Below are positions 11,906 to 20,759 of a DNA stretch of 64,000 nt, one piece after another; position 1 is the stretch's first letter; the number at the start of each line of letters is the position of its first letter. The stretch spans positions 17,721 through 81,720 of the forward strand of contig JAANYP010007560.1 in assembly GCA_020465985.1 (NCBI GenBank), written 5' to 3'. This stretch comes from Centrapalus pauciflorus. Its lineage: Eukaryota; Streptophyta; Magnoliopsida; Asterales; Asteraceae. The translations under genes were made by a program, and so were the position numbers. A model generated the notes under the pieces. The model made no database searches, was not told the DNA's origin, and was given only the letters and a program-made list of their open reading frames with translations.

Positions 11906-12307
11906 CTAACGGATAAGACGAGGTTTGGCGTCTTGTTTAGAGAACAAGAACCGAAGAGCCGAATGATCGATGTAAATGACCGTTTTGGAAAGAACGAGGT
12001 AGGAACAAAATTTATCAAACACAAAGACAACGGCGAGAAGTTCCTTCTCGGTGGTAGTATAATTCTCTTGAGCGTCCGTTAGAGTCTTACTTGTGTAATA
12101 AATTGGTTGGAAGTGATTATTGACTCGTTGGCCGAAAACGGACCCCACGGCGAAATCGCTAGCGTCACACATAAGCTCGAAAGGTTGGGACCAATCAGGA
12201 GCTATCATGATAGGAGTGTGTGTGAGATTATCCTTGAGAAGATTAAAGGAATCACGGCATTCTTGGGAAAAGACAAACGGGGTGTCCTTTTCGAGAAGTT
12301 GAGTCAT
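11906..12307 (-). pseudogene. Athila RNase H domain (copy 2)
   Basis: RNase H following the RT. Motifs MCDASDFAVGSVFGQR, YYTSKTLTDAQENY and IDHSALRFL are visible over 133 codons. It is better preserved than the copy at 64-576, which it matches closely. It is out of frame with the RT at 12374-13099, implying a frameshift between 12307 and 12374. Confidence 0.85.
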
Positions 12308-12373
12308 CGGGCGTGTGATCTTTGAAAAATCTTTGATGAAACGACGATAAAAACCCGCATGACCAAGAAAACT

Positions 12374-13099
12374 TCAAATGCCTTTCACATTTGTGGGAGG
12401 AGGAAGCTTCAAGATAGTTTCAATTTTGGCTCTATCAACCTCAATTCCCACACTTGAGATCTTATGTCCCAAGACAATACCCTCTTGTACCATAAAATGG
12501 CACTTCTCCCAATTCAACACGAGATTTGTTTCCTCACATCGAGCTAGCATGCGATGAAGATAGGCTAAACATGAATCAAATGAATTCCCATAGACCGAAA
12601 AATCGTCCATGAAAACTTCCATAAAACTCTCAATCATATCATTAAAAATTGTCATCATGCACCTTTGGAATGTGGCGGGTGCGTTACACAACCCGAAATG
12701 CATCCGGAGATAAGTGAAAGTTCCATACGGGCAAGTGAAAGTTGTTTTCTCTTGGTCTTCGAGATTGATGGGGATTTGAAAATATCCCGAAAACTCATCT
12801 AGAATACAATAGAACTGATTTCTGGCCAATCGTTCTAACATTTGATCCATGAACGGCAAAGGAAAGTGATCCTTATGGGTGGCATCGTTTAGTTTGCGAT
12901 AATTGATGCATACACGCCATCCCGTTACCGTTCTCGTCGGAATGATCTCATTGTTTTCATTATGAACGATAGTCATGCCACCTTTTTTAGGCACGACTTG
13001 AACCGGACTCACCCACGGGCTATCGATCGGATATATCAACCCAGAATCAAGAAGCTTAATTACCTCTTTCTTTACCACCTCCATCATGTTCGGGTTCAA
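12374..13099 (-). pseudogene. Athila reverse transcriptase domain (copy 2)
   Basis: A 241-codon open RT segment with the VCINYRKLND block, HFGLCNAPATFQ and the VFMDDFSVYG catalytic box. MPFGL is changed to MHFGL and CIDYR to CINYR relative to copy 1; the latter replaces an Asp in a conserved RT block and may reduce activity. The domain continues the linker at 13056-13703 with an overlapping frame. Confidence 0.9.
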
Positions 13100-13739
13100 A
13101 CGACGTTGTCTTTGGACAACGGGTTTGTAGTCCTCCTCCGTTAGAATTTATGCGTGCAAAATGAAGGACTAATACCCTTGATGTCGGTATTTTCCATGCA
13201 ATCGCCCCTTTGGGGGCTCGAAGAGTGTTGAGGAGTCTATTTTTTTGGTCGCCCGAAATACTTGAGGAAATTATAACCGGCAACATAGACTCCTCAAGGA
13301 GGAATGCATACTCGAGATGGCTTGGGAGCTCTTTGAGCTCAAGAGTTGGTGGGTTTTCAAGAGATGATTTGACCCGACAAGAATTATGATCACGAGAGAC
13401 AAAATCAACATCCAAAGGAAACATGGGTGGATCAATGGTTGACAATGATGTCAACTCCTCCAAAAATTGTTCAAAATCAACGACTTTTTTCCTTTCATCT
13501 ATTGAGTAGATGTCCTTGGAGTTGTATGACAATAGAGATGAAAAATCAAAATCAAAAGCTTCTTCAAATGTGTGCACGTGGTAACAAGTAGTAAATGATG
13601 CATAATGCATGGCTCTATCAATTGAAAATGTGACAGACTCATTACCGACCTTGAAAGTGAGCTTTTTATCAAAAACATCTAATATAGCTCGTGAAGTTGC
13701 CAAAAAGGGTCTTCCTAAAATAAGGGGTACACGGCTATC
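13056..13739 (-). pseudogene. Athila protease-RT linker (copy 2), cut by the nested copia
   Basis: An open frame of 215 codons covers the end of the retropepsin block (ATSRAI at its start) and the linker to RT. It stops at the left border of the copia inserted at 13740. The missing upstream part resumes at 20760, where the 5-bp CTATC is repeated. Joined, the two sides correspond to the continuous stretch near 1945-1955 in copy 1, which confirms the insertion. Confidence 0.85.
13735..13739. other. Target-site duplication of copia A (left)
   Basis: CTATC here is repeated at 20760-20764 directly after the right LTR. The uninterrupted copy 1 has a single CTATC in the matching place. This is a 5-bp duplication as expected for LTR retrotransposons. 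Confidence 0.95.
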
Positions 13740-13982
13740 TATTGGTACACCCTGTGTGACGATAGCAGTCTAATCGATCTAACATTGTGGTTTAAGTAAT
13801 ATTCAACATTTTGGTTAAACGAGTGTTTTGATATATATGTTTGTATATGTTTGTCTGTTATTGATTGTGTGTTTGAACTTGATGTAACATATTACAAGAA
13901 GTTCAAACATAAAGATCAAAGATTCATTCAAGCATAAGTAAAAACATAAGTTTCAACACTTAGGTTTTTGAGCAAATGAGTT

Positions 13983-14166
13983 AGATTCGAATCAGTTAAG
14001 GCTTGGCATTCGAATCTGTGATAGATTCGAATGTAGCCTTAGATTCGAATGAAGGCTAGATTCGAGAGTGTCTTTGTGGACAGACTCGAATGGGCCTTGG
14101 GCCAGATTCGAGTTTGGCCCACATCAGACTCGAATCAGGGTCTATAATTAGGGATAGACTCGAGTC
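13983..14166. repeat. TTCGAATC motif cluster in the copia A LTR
   Basis: About nine copies of AGATTCGAAT or its shorter forms (GATTCGAG, GACTCGAAT) in both orientations, centred on the palindrome TTCGAA, occur in 184 bp. The TATA-like sequence lies at its downstream edge. The same cluster is in the right LTR at about 20337-20520. Confidence 0.85.
14143..14150 (+). promoter_or_regulatory. Possible TATA box of copia A LTR
   Basis: TATAATTA follows most of the TTCGAATC motifs. It is the best TATA-like sequence in the LTR, but it is weaker than a TATAAA consensus. Confidence 0.4.
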
Positions 14167-14407
14167 ATTAGGAGACTTTTAGCAGAATTCGTGAGGAATT
14201 AAGCTTAAGGCGATCTCGAGTTTATCATCAGCTTTAGGTCCGTTTCGGAGAGAATCAGTTCGTAGGATCGTTCGTCAGTCGTTCGTTCAGCCTCTGATAG
14301 TCTCCGTGTTTCGTAGTTGAGAGTTGTCCGTCTAACCGTTAACGAGGATTCCGCACTCGTTCACGGATCCGCGTCTAGATAGATCTAGTAGTGGTAGACC
14401 TTACAAG

Positions 14408-14419
14408 TGGTATCAGAGA
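14408..14419 (+). other. Primer-binding site of copia A (initiator tRNA-Met)
   Basis: TGGTATCAGAGA lies 2 bp after the LTR end and matches the 3' end of initiator tRNA-Met over 11-12 bases, the standard PBS for Ty1/copia. Confidence 0.9.
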
Positions 14420-14448
14420 CTAGTTCCGATCTAGTGACCTGTGGGTTG

Positions 14449-14826
14449 GTATCCTGGCAATGCAAGAAACAAACGTCAGTAGCCGTGTCAACGTGCGAGG
14501 CCGAGTATGTTGCTGCTGGTAGTTGCTGCTCACAGGTTCTGTGGATACAACAACAATTGCGGGATTACGGTTTGGCTTACACTTAAACTCCAATTAGGAT
14601 AGACAATCAATCTACAATTGCTATAACAAATAATCCAGTTAAACATAATAAAACAAAGCACATAGACATTAGGCATCATTTTATTCGAGATTGTGCTGAA
14701 AAGAACTTAATCAAACTGGTAAAAGTGGCAACAGAAGATAATAATGCAGATTTAATTACCAAAGCGTTTGATAAGTCACGGTTTGAGTATTTAATTCAAT
14801 TGAATGGTATGCGCAACCCAGAGTAA
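14449..14826 (+). pseudogene. Copia RNase H C-terminal remnant (copia A)
   Basis: An open 125-codon stretch ends at TAA 14824-14826. It contains KKQTSVAVSTCEAEYVAAG, the last catalytic part of copia RNase H, then HIDIRHHFIRD and the DLITKAFD tail typical of copia polyproteins. There is no ATG and the upstream pol is missing: only about 30 bp separate it from the PBS. It is therefore the scar of a deletion that removed the whole of gag, protease, integrase and RT. Confidence 0.9.
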
Positions 14827-15430
14827 ATTGACCTTAGTAGTAGTAGTTTATTTTCTTTTAGAGTCGTAGTATTTCTTTCTTTTCAGTAGTCTGCTAATTT
14901 AGGAAAGTTTCTATTTTTTTGGTAAGTTTCTATTTTTAGTAAGTTTCTATTTTTAGTAAGATAGTAGGTTAGCTTATTTTACTGCTTTTTCTTATGAAAA
15001 ACAAAAGAAAAAAGAGAGAAAATTACAAAAATACAAAAAAAAGAGAATATCAGAAAAAAGAGTTAAGTCTTAGATACATAGGTTCAAAGTGACGAAAATT
15101 AGCACAGTCGTTACAAACTCTAAGTGTTTAGGCTTTCACACATAATGCAACTAAATTCTAAGTGTTATACTTTATTTAGTTTGATGTGTTGGTAGGCATA
15201 ATACATATAGGGAATCTCAAGGCTAATAAAATATTCTAGAAAGAGTCAAGCGTGTCACTAACTTAGATGTACGACCAATCGGTCTTAATTTTTATGTACA
15301 AGACATACAAACTTTGAGTCTAAATGAGGTATGCAAACTTTCTGGGGATGTATGGAAACATCAAATACATCTTAAAATGGAAAGAATAGAAAAATCATAC
15401 AAAATTGAGAGTCGAAAACATGCAACTCTG

Positions 15431-15585
15431 TTGTACGTAAGTACAGACCTGTTGTCTCTGTTTAGATTCGGGTTAGCAGATATGTCGCTTTGTTGTACGT
15501 CAGTACAGACCTGTCACCGCTGTCTTGCTAACTTTAAAAATAAACCTTAAGTCGAACTAAGACACTTTGTTGTATGAAAATACAG
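15431..15585 (+). repeat. Three tandem short hairpins with tetraloops
   Basis: Three imperfect repeats, starts at 15431, 15493 and 15570, each have a 6-bp stem and a four-base loop: TTGTAC-GTAA-GTACAG, TTGTAC-GTCA-GTACAG and TTGTAT-GAAA-ATACAG. In the third copy the closing C-G pair has become T-A, so pairing is kept. Two loops fit GNRA. Each is followed by ACCTGT or ACCTAT. Function unknown. Confidence 0.7.
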
Positions 15586-16255
15586 ACCTATGTCCGATGT
15601 TTGTCTTTTAAAGAAAGTTTGCAAATACCAACAAGTTAGAGTCTTTGTCTGTGTGCCTTGAACATAAAAGTATGTCTATGTCTGAGTCACGTAAGATAAT
15701 TTCCTGATAAATGAAAATGCCAAGAGATATTCCAAAATGTAGAATGTTTAACGGGGTAAAATACCAACAATCGGCTAAATAAGTGTGTCACGACAAATAA
15801 TCAAAGGAATCAAAAATTCCTAAGTGTGAAAGTTTAAGTACTGAAAGTAAGTATCTGACATCGCTATCTGATTGAACCTTTCTTTAGACTATACTCATCA
15901 AAAATATTTTGTTTAGTATTTAGCTTAGCTTGTAAATTTTTTTTTTTTTTTTTTTTTTGGTAAAGCTTAAGTCTAGATTAAATTTTTTGTCAAAATTTTA
16001 TTTCTACTTTATTTTATTTTATTTTACCTTAGTTTATTTTATTTTATTTTATTTTAGTTTAATTTTTACTTAGGTAAAAGGTCAAAAGTTACTGAGGGTG
16101 CATTCAAAGTTGGATAAAATAAACATTGCGTGAAATATCTTGAGCTTAGGGTAAAAGAGTTGGCATAGTTTATCTGGTTAAACGATACCGTAGAAAAAGG
16201 TTGGAAAAGTTGAAGTTTATTTCAAAATTTTCGAAATTTTTCTAAGTGTTTGGTA

Positions 16256-16330
16256 GTTTCGAATCTAGGACGGACTCGAAGAGGTAAGCCTTCGAATCTG
16301 TCAGTAGATTCGAATAAGGACTTAGAATCG
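16256..16330. repeat. Internal TTCGAATC motif block 1 in the copia A spacer
   Basis: TTTCGAATCT, GACTCGAAG, TTCGAATCTG, AGATTCGAAT and AGAATCGAG occur within 75 bp, the same motif set as in the LTR. A TATATATAG box follows 12 bp later. Confidence 0.75.
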
Positions 16331-16341
16331 AGGGTTGGTAG

Positions 16342-16350
16342 TATATATAG
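16342..16350 (+). promoter_or_regulatory. Possible internal TATA box upstream of the extra ORF
   Basis: TATATATAG lies about 690 bp upstream of the ATG of the extra ORF and directly after the internal motif block. The order, motif block then TATA, copies the LTR arrangement. No transcript evidence is available from sequence alone. Confidence 0.35.
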
Positions 16351-16749
16351 GTCAACAGTGAAGTCATTTAAGACTTACTGTTTTCGAAACTATTCACTCG
16401 AATCTAACAAGGCGACCTCGAATCTATTTCTCGAGTCTATCGCTTTTCTCCTAAACGACATTTTGTCGAGTTTCTTACTTGGTGTTTCGATTCTACAGAT
16501 ACTTCTTGGTATAATCAACCGGATTGTACAAGATTTGAGTAGTTTTATACATCATTTAGGTCAAAATCATCGATTTTGAAGGTTTAAGGGTTGAAATAGG
16601 ATTTTTACAAAATTACCAATTCTGGACCGGTAAACTGTTAAATTAGAAGCATAAATCAATGATTAGAACCTAGTTGAACTAATGTATGTGATTTCCTAAG
16701 TTCAAAATGGTTAAAATCTTGGGTTTTTGTTGAAATAGTGGCCGACGGG

Positions 16750-16887
16750 GTTTCGAATCTGTTCTTGCGATTTCTCGAATCTATCATTAGATTCGAGAAG
16801 ACCAACACCTTCGAATCTGTCATTAGACTCGAACAGAGACTTATTCGAATCTGTTACATTCGAATCTGTTTTCTTCGAATCTGTACT
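16750..16887. repeat. Internal TTCGAATC motif block 2 in the copia A spacer
   Basis: About eight copies of TTCGAATCTG, CTCGAATCT, AGATTCGAGA and GACTCGAAC occur in 138 bp, including three near-tandem TTCGAATCTGT units at about 16850-16885. Confidence 0.75.
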
Positions 16888-17039
16888 TATTTACTTTAGT
16901 TAATTTAAATTTTATTAAACTTGTAGAAATTTAATTGTGTTAGATTTTGTACTTAAACAAGTACAAAATAAAACAAATTTGAATTTAAACAAGTTTATTG
17001 ATTTTTAATGACTCTAACAGTTTTGTTTATTGTGCAGAA

Positions 17040-20000
17040 ATGGCGGTTCGAGCATTTGTTCCTAAGCACAATATGGTGCTTCATCCAGATCTGAATCTCC
17101 CTGAGGCGCAGGGATTCCGTCAAGTGCTTGATTTTCTCGTGGAATCAAGGATCGGATATGCACTGTCGCATAATGTGCAGATTGAGTTACCCTACATCCG
17201 TCAGTTCTACGATCATTTGCAGGTAGACTGCTCGGTCACTCCGACAGTTCTACGCACTCGCATTGCAGGACAGCCATTGGTATTCTCGGCTGATATGCTT
17301 CGTCAAGTGCTGCAGTTGGGCACTCAGGAAGAAGAAGCTGGTCCAATCGAATTTCCTTTAAGTATAAGGCAAGCGGCCTTTCAAAGAATGGGGTACAGCC
17401 TAGATGTGACAAAAGTGTCATATATGAAGAGTGGGTTGATCGGGCAATGGAGGTTTCTGGCACATGTGTTTATGGTGTGCTTTGCTGCGAAAAAGGCAGG
17501 GTTCGACTATATTGTCGCGAAAATTCAATCGGGGATCGTCGCTATGGTGTATAATCGCCCATATAGTTTTTCAGAGATGTTCTTTTCGGAATTTGTTCAT
17601 CAGATATCTGCTCCCGAGAATCAACAGTTTTTGCTTTATCCAAGGTTCATAATGATGTTGATAAGGCATTTCTTGCCAAACCTGCCGCTATCAAATGACT
17701 TTCTGAGCGTTGCTATTATGGACAAGAGGATTTTCGCTGACTGTTCCTCACACAGAGGAAGGTTAGTTGTTCCTGTTGCGCGTCCACTATTCGGAGCAAT
17801 TTTGGATAAGAATTTTCAAGCCCCGGAAGATGCCAACTGGGCAGGGGTCGTTGAGTTTCAACCGCAACAACAACGTCAACAACAACAACAGCCGCGAGCT
17901 CAAAGACGCCGTCAAAGACCTGCAGCAAGTCAAATTCAGGCATCAATGCCTTCCACAAGTCAGCAGCCTCAAGCACAGGAAGCAGGGCCTTCGAGTGCAG
18001 TTCCAGACGCTGAGCAGATCGCACAAACATTAGAAGAGATATGGGCATCAGGACCCCATGCTAACGAAGATGTGGCTGTAGCATTAGTTGGTGAATTGCT
18101 CAGTCCACCTGAAGGAGAAGAAGACGTATTAAGAGATGTGGAAGAATATGAGCCAGAAAGGACTGATAAAGGTTTGACATCTTCTGAATCAGAGTCGGAT
18201 GATATGGAGGAGCTGGAGGCTGAAGCTCCTGAATCAGTGGCTACAGATCCCAATATTCAAATCGGAACCTATGGATCTAGGTTGATAGTGAATGAAGCAG
18301 GATCAAGGAGAAGAGAGGAAAGGGAATCTGACGATTCAGATTTCGAAGAGGAGGAAGTTGCTCCCTTGGTGACTAGGCAAAGGGCCAAGCATCACAGGTT
18401 CATGCAAGGGTCAACATCAGCATCTGAAGCCCAACAGTCTCAAACTCAACCTCCAGAACCACAAGCCACCGCTCCACCATCACCACCACCTCAACATGAG
18501 CCATATATTCCACCACCATTCATCCCTTCTCCAGTTCAGTCCATTCCATCTACCTCAACCGCCTATGCAGACAATCAGAGGTTTATGTAGCTCAAAGCTC
18601 GAGTGGACTTCCAACATGTTCAAATCCTGAGCCTAACACAGGCAATAGGTGAAATTCAGGCACATAATGCAAATCTAGATAAAGAAAATGCTGAATTGAA
18701 GAAGACTGTGGAAAAAATCCAAGACGAGAATGTTGAGCTAAAGACGTTCGTCTGCGATCAGGCAGCCGAGTTAAGATCGATGTGCTCCCTCATTGAGCAG
18801 TTAATGAAAAAATCTTCAGGCTCAGGGGGAGACATCCTGCCGGGATCAAGAAACTGAGAAGTCAAGAGATGATGATGATACGGACAATCAAGGCAATGAT
18901 CCCAGCCCAAAAAGACAGAATGAGCCAGTAGATCTTTCTGCTGCTCAGACTGCTCAATCTGAGGGGGAGCCTAGTCCAGAAGGAGAAGTAGGAGGATCCG
19001 GAGGAGAAGCAGGTTCTTCAAGGACTTTAGATAGCGACATGATAGATGCGCTGAAAGATATTGAAGAAGAGCAAATGGAATTTGATTTTGAAGATGACGT
19101 CGAAGAGTTGGAAGAAGGCGAATTCATTCCAGAGGACGTCGTTGACTGGAAATCAGACGACGAAGTGTTAGATGATGAGGACGATCATGTAAATGAGGTA
19201 ATAATCAATTCACAACCGGTCACGGAACTATATGAGGGCCAAAATCATAATATGATTGATATTGATTACATCAAGGTAGCCTCAGTTGAAGACAAAGAAC
19301 TTGAAGAGGCTGAGAAAGAGCCATCTAGGGCTGAATTGATAAATCTTTGGTTCAAAAAGGAAGAAAAGAAAGATCAGCTGAAGATGAAGAAGAAGATGAG
19401 AGTTCCGGGTGCTAGAAGCTTCTCAGGAAGGATTATAAGCTGGTTCTTTGACAAAGAACTGCAGCTCTTTATCTTGAAAAGAAGAGATGGCCTCCAATAC
19501 TTGAGGCGAACACTAAAAGCGTTCAATACACTGCCCAAGATTGAAGTAAAGGAGCTTGCATGGAAGGAACTGATTAATATAGGCGAAGACCCGTACGCTG
19601 AAGTCATGGCAAGAATAATAAGAAAAGAGGGTCGTTCAGGAAAGTTTGAGAGGCTTAAGCCAAGATCAGGCAAAAGGGTCGAGGATGGATCAAGGATAGA
19701 TCCTCATACTGGAAGACCTTGGGCTAGAATGAATAAGCCAGTCAAATGTCTGAAAAAGGTGCCAATGAAATCGATGCCACAGAATATTTTGAGCAACATG
19801 AAATGGTGGTACCTCGAGATTGACACTGCTGAAGCCATCATGGAGGATCAAGACGAGAAGGTCATTTTGAAGGTATATGATCCACTGCATTTGATAAACC
19901 TATCAAAGGACGACCTGAAGAAGCTACATGATCAGCCTATCTTCTTTACTGAACCATGGAGATCTAAAGCCAGGAAGTTCCAGAAGGTAGTTAAAGTTTG

Positions 20001-20052
20001 TATAGATGCTGGATTATATGCAGGCAGTAGTATATATAGTTCTAGTACTTAA
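17040..20052 (+). pseudogene. Extra 3' ORF of copia A (plant-transposon-associated protein of unknown function)
   Basis: From ATG 17040 the frame is open to TAG 18588-18590, continues in the same frame to 18857, then shifts by one base (near 18835-18845) into a frame open to TAA 20050-20052. Only two lesions disrupt about 1000 codons. The N-terminal 230 residues are globular (EAQGFRQVLDFLVESRIGYA, QWRFLAHVF, LLYPRFIMMLIRHF) and resemble, from memory, proteins coded downstream of pol in many Asteraceae copia elements. A Gln/Pro/Ser-rich and very acidic linker follows, then a coiled coil (about 18640-18790), an acidic stretch (19039-19230) and a Lys-rich C-terminal domain. I see no signal peptide or convincing membrane span, so calling it an envelope protein would be guesswork. 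The position matches env-like ORFs of SIRE-type copia elements. Confidence 0.75.
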
Positions 20053-20082
20053 ATTTGATGTAAATAATTAGAAGCTATCGTC

Positions 20083-20093
20083 AAGGGGGAGTC
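20083..20093 (+). other. Polypurine tract of copia A
   Basis: AAGGGGGAGTC lies directly before the right LTR (TGTTGG at 20094). It is the primer site for plus-strand synthesis. Confidence 0.85.
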
Positions 20094-20759
20094 TGTTGGT
20101 ACACCCTGTGTGACGATAGCAGTCTAATCGATCTAACATTGTGGTTTAAGTAATATTCAACATTTTGGTTAAACGAGTGTTTTGATATATATGTTTATAT
20201 ATGTTTGTCTGTTATTGATTGTGTGTTTGAACTTGATGTAACATATTACAAGAAGTTCAAACATAAAGATCAAAGATTCATTCAAGCATAAGTAAAAACA
20301 TAAGTTTCAACACTTAGGTTTTTGAGCAAATGAGTTAGATTCGAATCAGTTAAGGCTTGGCATTCGAATCTGTGATAGATTCGAATGTAGCCTTAGATTC
20401 GAATGAAGGCTAGATTCGAGAGTGTCTTTGTGGACAGACTCGAATGGGCCTTGGGCCAGATTCGAGTTTGGCCCACATCAGACTCGAATCAGGGTCTATA
20501 ATTAGGGATAGACTCGAGTCATTAGGAGACTTTTAGCAGAACTCGTGAGGAATTAAGCTTAAGGCGATCTCGAGTTTATCATCAGCTTTAGGTCCGTTTC
20601 GGAGAGAATCAGTTCGTAGGATCGTTCGTCAGTCGTTCGTTCAGCCTCTGATAGTCTCCGTGTTTCGTAGTTGAGAGTTGTCCGTCTAACCGTTAACGAG
20701 GATTCCGCACTCGTTCATGGATCCGCGTCTAGATAGATCTAGTAGTGGTAGACCTTACA
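20094..20759 (+). repeat. Copia A right (3') LTR
   Basis: 666 bp, TGTTGGTACACC to CTTACA. It differs from the left LTR at about four sites (position 2, near 20204, 20541 and 20717), i.e. around 0.6%. It is followed by the target duplication CTATC (20760-20764). Confidence 0.95.

Larger units (their letters stand above)
13740..14405 (+). repeat. Copia A left (5') LTR
   Basis: 666 bp. It starts TATTGGTACACC, the first G of TG having mutated to A (the right LTR keeps TGTTGG), and ends in CTTACA. It contains a cluster of AGATTCGAAT-type motifs (13983-14166) and a TATA-like TATAATTA at 14143-14150. Confidence 0.95.
14827..17039 (+). other. Copia A spacer between RNase H and the extra ORF
   Basis: 2.2 kb without a credible gene. 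It holds three hairpins (15431-15585), an oligo-T run (about 15939-15958), an ATTTT microsatellite (about 16005-16050), a block of TTCGAATC motifs with a TATATATAG box (16256-16350), a second motif block (16750-16887) and a splice-acceptor-like sequence ending at 17038. An ORF of 109 codons at 16250-16579 has no recognisable domain and overlaps the motif block, so I do not call it. Confidence 0.7.
13740..20759 (+). mobile_element. Copia A: young non-autonomous Ty1/copia element with an extra 3' ORF
   Basis: LTRs 13740-14405 and 20094-20759 (both 666 bp) differ at about four positions by eye. There is a perfect CTATC duplication, a PBS for initiator tRNA-Met and a polypurine tract (AAGGGGGA). 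Inside, gag, protease, integrase and RT are gone: the leader runs straight into the last 125 codons of RNase H. A 2.2-kb spacer and a roughly 1000-codon extra ORF follow. Total 7020 bp. It is inserted in the protease-RT linker of Athila copy 2. The near-identical LTRs show recent transposition, which had to be mobilised by another element if the deletion came first. Confidence 0.95.

Noticed and set aside
13983..14166. TTCGAATC cluster as heat-shock elements
   Set aside because: Heat-shock elements need nGAAnnTTCn spacing. Here TTC and GAA are adjacent (TTCGAA), so the match is not convincing.
16250..16579. 109-codon ORF in the copia A spacer
   Set aside because: It overlaps the repeated TTCGAATC motif block and TATA box and has no domain. 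It could be a chance ORF.
17040..20052. Calling the copia A extra ORF a retroviral envelope gene
   Set aside because: The position fits, but there is no signal peptide, no clear membrane segment and no cleavage site.
18972..20052. Acidic and Lys-rich reading frame as a host chromatin gene
   Set aside because: It is continuous with the extra ORF of copia A and lies entirely within the element's LTRs.
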